Source: Chryseobacterium bernardetii (GTDB taxonomy: Bacteria; Bacteroidota; Bacteroidia; Flavobacteriales; Weeksellaceae). From it: 64,000 nucleotides of DNA. Under the pieces are notes generated by a model. That model saw only the letters and a program-made list of their open reading frames with translations, was not told the origin of the DNA and made no database searches. The stretch is from NCBI RefSeq assembly GCF_003815975.1, contig NZ_CP033932.1:1426001-1490000 (forward strand), given 5' to 3'. Shown here piece by piece: positions 62,406 to 64,000 of the stretch; position 1 is the first letter of the stretch, and the number at the start of each line of letters is the position of its first letter. The position numbers were made by a program, and so were the translations under genes.

Positions 62406-64000
62406 ATGATTAAAAAACTATCCCTAATCTCTTTGTTTACTTTAATGCCTGCCTCTTTTTACTTTGCGCAAACTACTGTATTTGCGTATGTTAAAGATCA
62501 GGATGGTAAGCCTTTGGAGAAAGCAGAAGTAGATCTGGCACAATCCGCGGATGATACATCTGTGGATAAAATTGGATACTTCCAGTTTGTGGATTTAAAA
62601 CCTGGCCACTATCTTATTACAGTTACAAAACCAAATTTTGAGTCTAAAATCCTAGAGTTTGATGTAACTGCAGATGAGAAGAGAAAAGATTTAGGTGTTA
62701 TTACACTTAATTACAACTTAGGATCAGATGCAGGAGTAATAGTTATTGACGACTCGGCAAATGATACTGAAGAAGGAGGCTCATCTATGCAGCCTACTGT
62801 AGGACTTTTAAGTTCAGGAAGAGATGCTTTCCAGAATGTTTCAGCTTTTGAATTGGGGGCTTACTGGTTCAGACCAAGAGGGGTAGATAACAGATTTGAG
62901 GATGTACTTTTTAATGGAGTATCCATGTCTAAAAATGATGATGGAAGAATTGACTTCAACAACTGGGGAGGACTGAATGACGTTACAAGATATCCTTACG
63001 AAAATGTAGATAATATTACTCCTTCAGAATATACTTTTGGTAATTTAGGTGGGGTGGTATATTATAATACGAGAGCTTCAAGCTATAGAAAGCAGACTTC
63101 CTTAGCCTATTCATTTACCAACAGAAGTTATCTGCACAGAGCAATGGCTACTTACTCTTCCGGATTAAGCAAGAATGGCTGGGCGTTTACCTTCTCAGGA
63201 AGCAGAAGATGGGGAGACCGAGCTATTCTTGATGGTGTTTATCAGGATGCATATGCTTATTTTGCCTCTATTGAGAAAAAATTCAGTGACAGACATTCCA
63301 TTAACTTAACGGCTTTCGGATCTCCAACTTACAGAGCTTCCAATGCTCCAAATACCCAAGAGGTTTATGACATTATGGGTAAAAACTACAACTCATACTG
63401 GGGATGGCAGGATGGAGAAAAAAGAAACTCCAGAATCAGAAATGTTTTTGAACCGATGTTTATCTTAACAGATTATCTGAAAATTGGTAAAAATTCTAAC
63501 TGGACAAATACTGTTTCTTATCAGTTTGGAAGCGACGCAAGAAGCAGATTAGACTGGTTCCACGCTTCTGATCCCAATCCAACTTACTACAGAAAACTAC
63601 CAAGCTACGGTATTCTAACAGAAGATGAATTCAGACAACAATCACAAATCGACTGGAATTATCTTTACAATACAAACCGTCTTAACCTTACCAAAATGGA
63701 TGGGACAGCAAGAGGTGCCGTGTATACTATTGTAGAAGATGTAAATAAAGATAAAACGTTCAATTTCACCTCTCACTTTGATACTAAATTAAAAGATAAC
63801 TGGAAGCTAAACATCAACTTCAATTATCAGAATTTAAAGTCTGACAACTTCAGAAGAGTTAAAGATTTATTAGGAGCTAATTTTGCTTATAATCTTAATG
63901 CATTCAACGGAGATGCCCAATATGATGCAGATAACACTGACGTAACAGTAAGAAAAGGAGACAGAACTCAATATTCTTACGAATTGACAAGAAATCATTA
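62406..64000 (+). CDS. TonB-dependent receptor with carboxypeptidase-like domain, C-terminus cut by window edge
   Basis: The first 531 codons are open from an ATG to the window end. Signal peptide (MIKKLSLISLFTLMPASFYF, cleaved near AQTT), then a carboxypeptidase-regulatory-like domain (FAYVKDQDGKPLEKAEVDLA, residues about 23-105: GYFQFVDLKPGHYLITVTKP). The plug region is atypical but includes FRPRGVDNRFEDVLFNGVSM, which corresponds to the plug strand in this receptor group, and barrel strands follow (AFTFSGSRRWGDR, IEKKFSDRHSINLTAFGSP). Proteins of this group in flavobacteria are described as TonB-dependent receptors of unknown substrate. No SusD gene can be seen in the remaining sequence. 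Confidence 0.88.
   Translation, partial: MIKKLSLISLFTLMPASFYFAQTTVFAYVKDQDGKPLEKAEVDLAQSADDTSVDKIGYFQFVDLKPGHYLITVTKPNFESKILEFDVTADEKRKDLGVITLNYNLGSDAGVIVIDDSANDTEEGGSSMQPTVGLLSSGRDAFQNVSAFELGAYWFRPRGVDNRFEDVLFNGVSMSKNDDGRIDFNNWGGLNDVTRYPYENVDNITPSEYTFGNLGGVVYYNTRASSYRKQTSLAYSFTNRSYLHRAMATYSSGLSKNGWAFTFSGSRRWGDRAILDGVYQDAYAYFASIEKKFSDRHSINLTAFGSPTYRASNAPNTQEVYDIMGKNYNSYWGWQDGEKRNSRIRNVFEPMFILTDYLKIGKNSNWTNTVSYQFGSDARSRLDWFHASDPNPTYYRKLPSYGILTEDEFRQQSQIDWNYLYNTNRLNLTKMDGTARGAVYTIVEDVNKDKTFNFTSHFDTKLKDNWKLNINFNYQNLKSDNFRRVKDLLGANFAYNLNAFNGDAQYDADNTDVTVRKGDRTQYSYELTRNH

Noticed and set aside
1..64000. tRNA, rRNA, CRISPR array, integrase or origin
   Set aside because: I looked for T-loop consensus, regularly spaced repeats and known integrase motifs while reading and saw none; a covariance-model search would be needed to exclude them fully.

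Overview
The window looks like the chromosome of a Chryseobacterium-type flavobacterium (Bacteroidota, Weeksellaceae-like). The reasons are: clearly AT-rich DNA; several promoters of the Bacteroidota form (TTTG, about 19-20 nt, TAnnTTTG); SusC/SusD proteins; C-terminal type IX secretion (T9SS) sorting domains; families largely confined to the phylum (DUF4271, DUF4293, DUF4296, DUF6146, RprXY-like two-component system); and a Rho factor with a long low-complexity insert. The genus is an inference from protein style. I saw no tRNA, rRNA, CRISPR array, insertion sequence or prophage.

Layout. 1-5.0 kb: a truncated tail-spike/pectate-lyase-like beta-helix protein, then fabF, a thiolase and its TetR regulator with a clear operator, and an OsmC peroxidase. 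5.3-23.8 kb: an AraC regulator followed by a polysaccharide utilization locus whose content fits high-mannose N-glycans: SusC, SusD, MFS transporter, GH130 phosphorylase, two GH92 alpha-mannosidases, GH125 alpha-1,6-mannosidase, a secreted GH18 Endo F/H-type endoglycosidase, a ROK sugar kinase and a mannose-6-phosphate-isomerase-type cupin. A decayed relative of a T9SS-secreted protein lies inside it. 24.0-27.8 kb (minus strand): a metal-handling operon with a TonB receptor carrying two heavy-metal (HMA) domains, a Cys-rich small protein and a lipoprotein with three His/Cys repeats. 27.9-30.3 kb: RprX/RprY-like two-component system. 31.1-33.6 kb: three tandem paralogous secreted proteins. 34.2-47.4 kb: mostly housekeeping (prolyl-oligopeptidase family peptidase, hemD, DUF4271, glycosyltransferase, DUF4296, tgt, LptF/G, birA, rsfS, ftsH, LUD protein, cdsA, psd).

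47.4-51.7 kb is the most unusual region. A membrane-bound LuxR-type regulator, a fusion of an XRE-like and a transposase-like HTH, a second small HTH protein and a secreted Ig-like-repeat protein are accompanied by three copies of a DNA element, CTAC-N6-GTAG-N6-GTA(G/C). Each copy sits 31-32 bp upstream of a TAnnTTTG promoter box. This looks like a dedicated, possibly undescribed regulatory module.

51.7-64 kb: DUF1801 protein, MsbA-like ABC exporter, M28 peptidase, DUF4293, rho (with overlapping divergent promoters), sodA, a T9SS-sorted von Willebrand A protein preceded by a translationally coupled 46-residue ORF, a DUF6146 lipoprotein, an EEP-family nuclease/phosphatase, and the first 1.6 kb of a TonB-dependent receptor.
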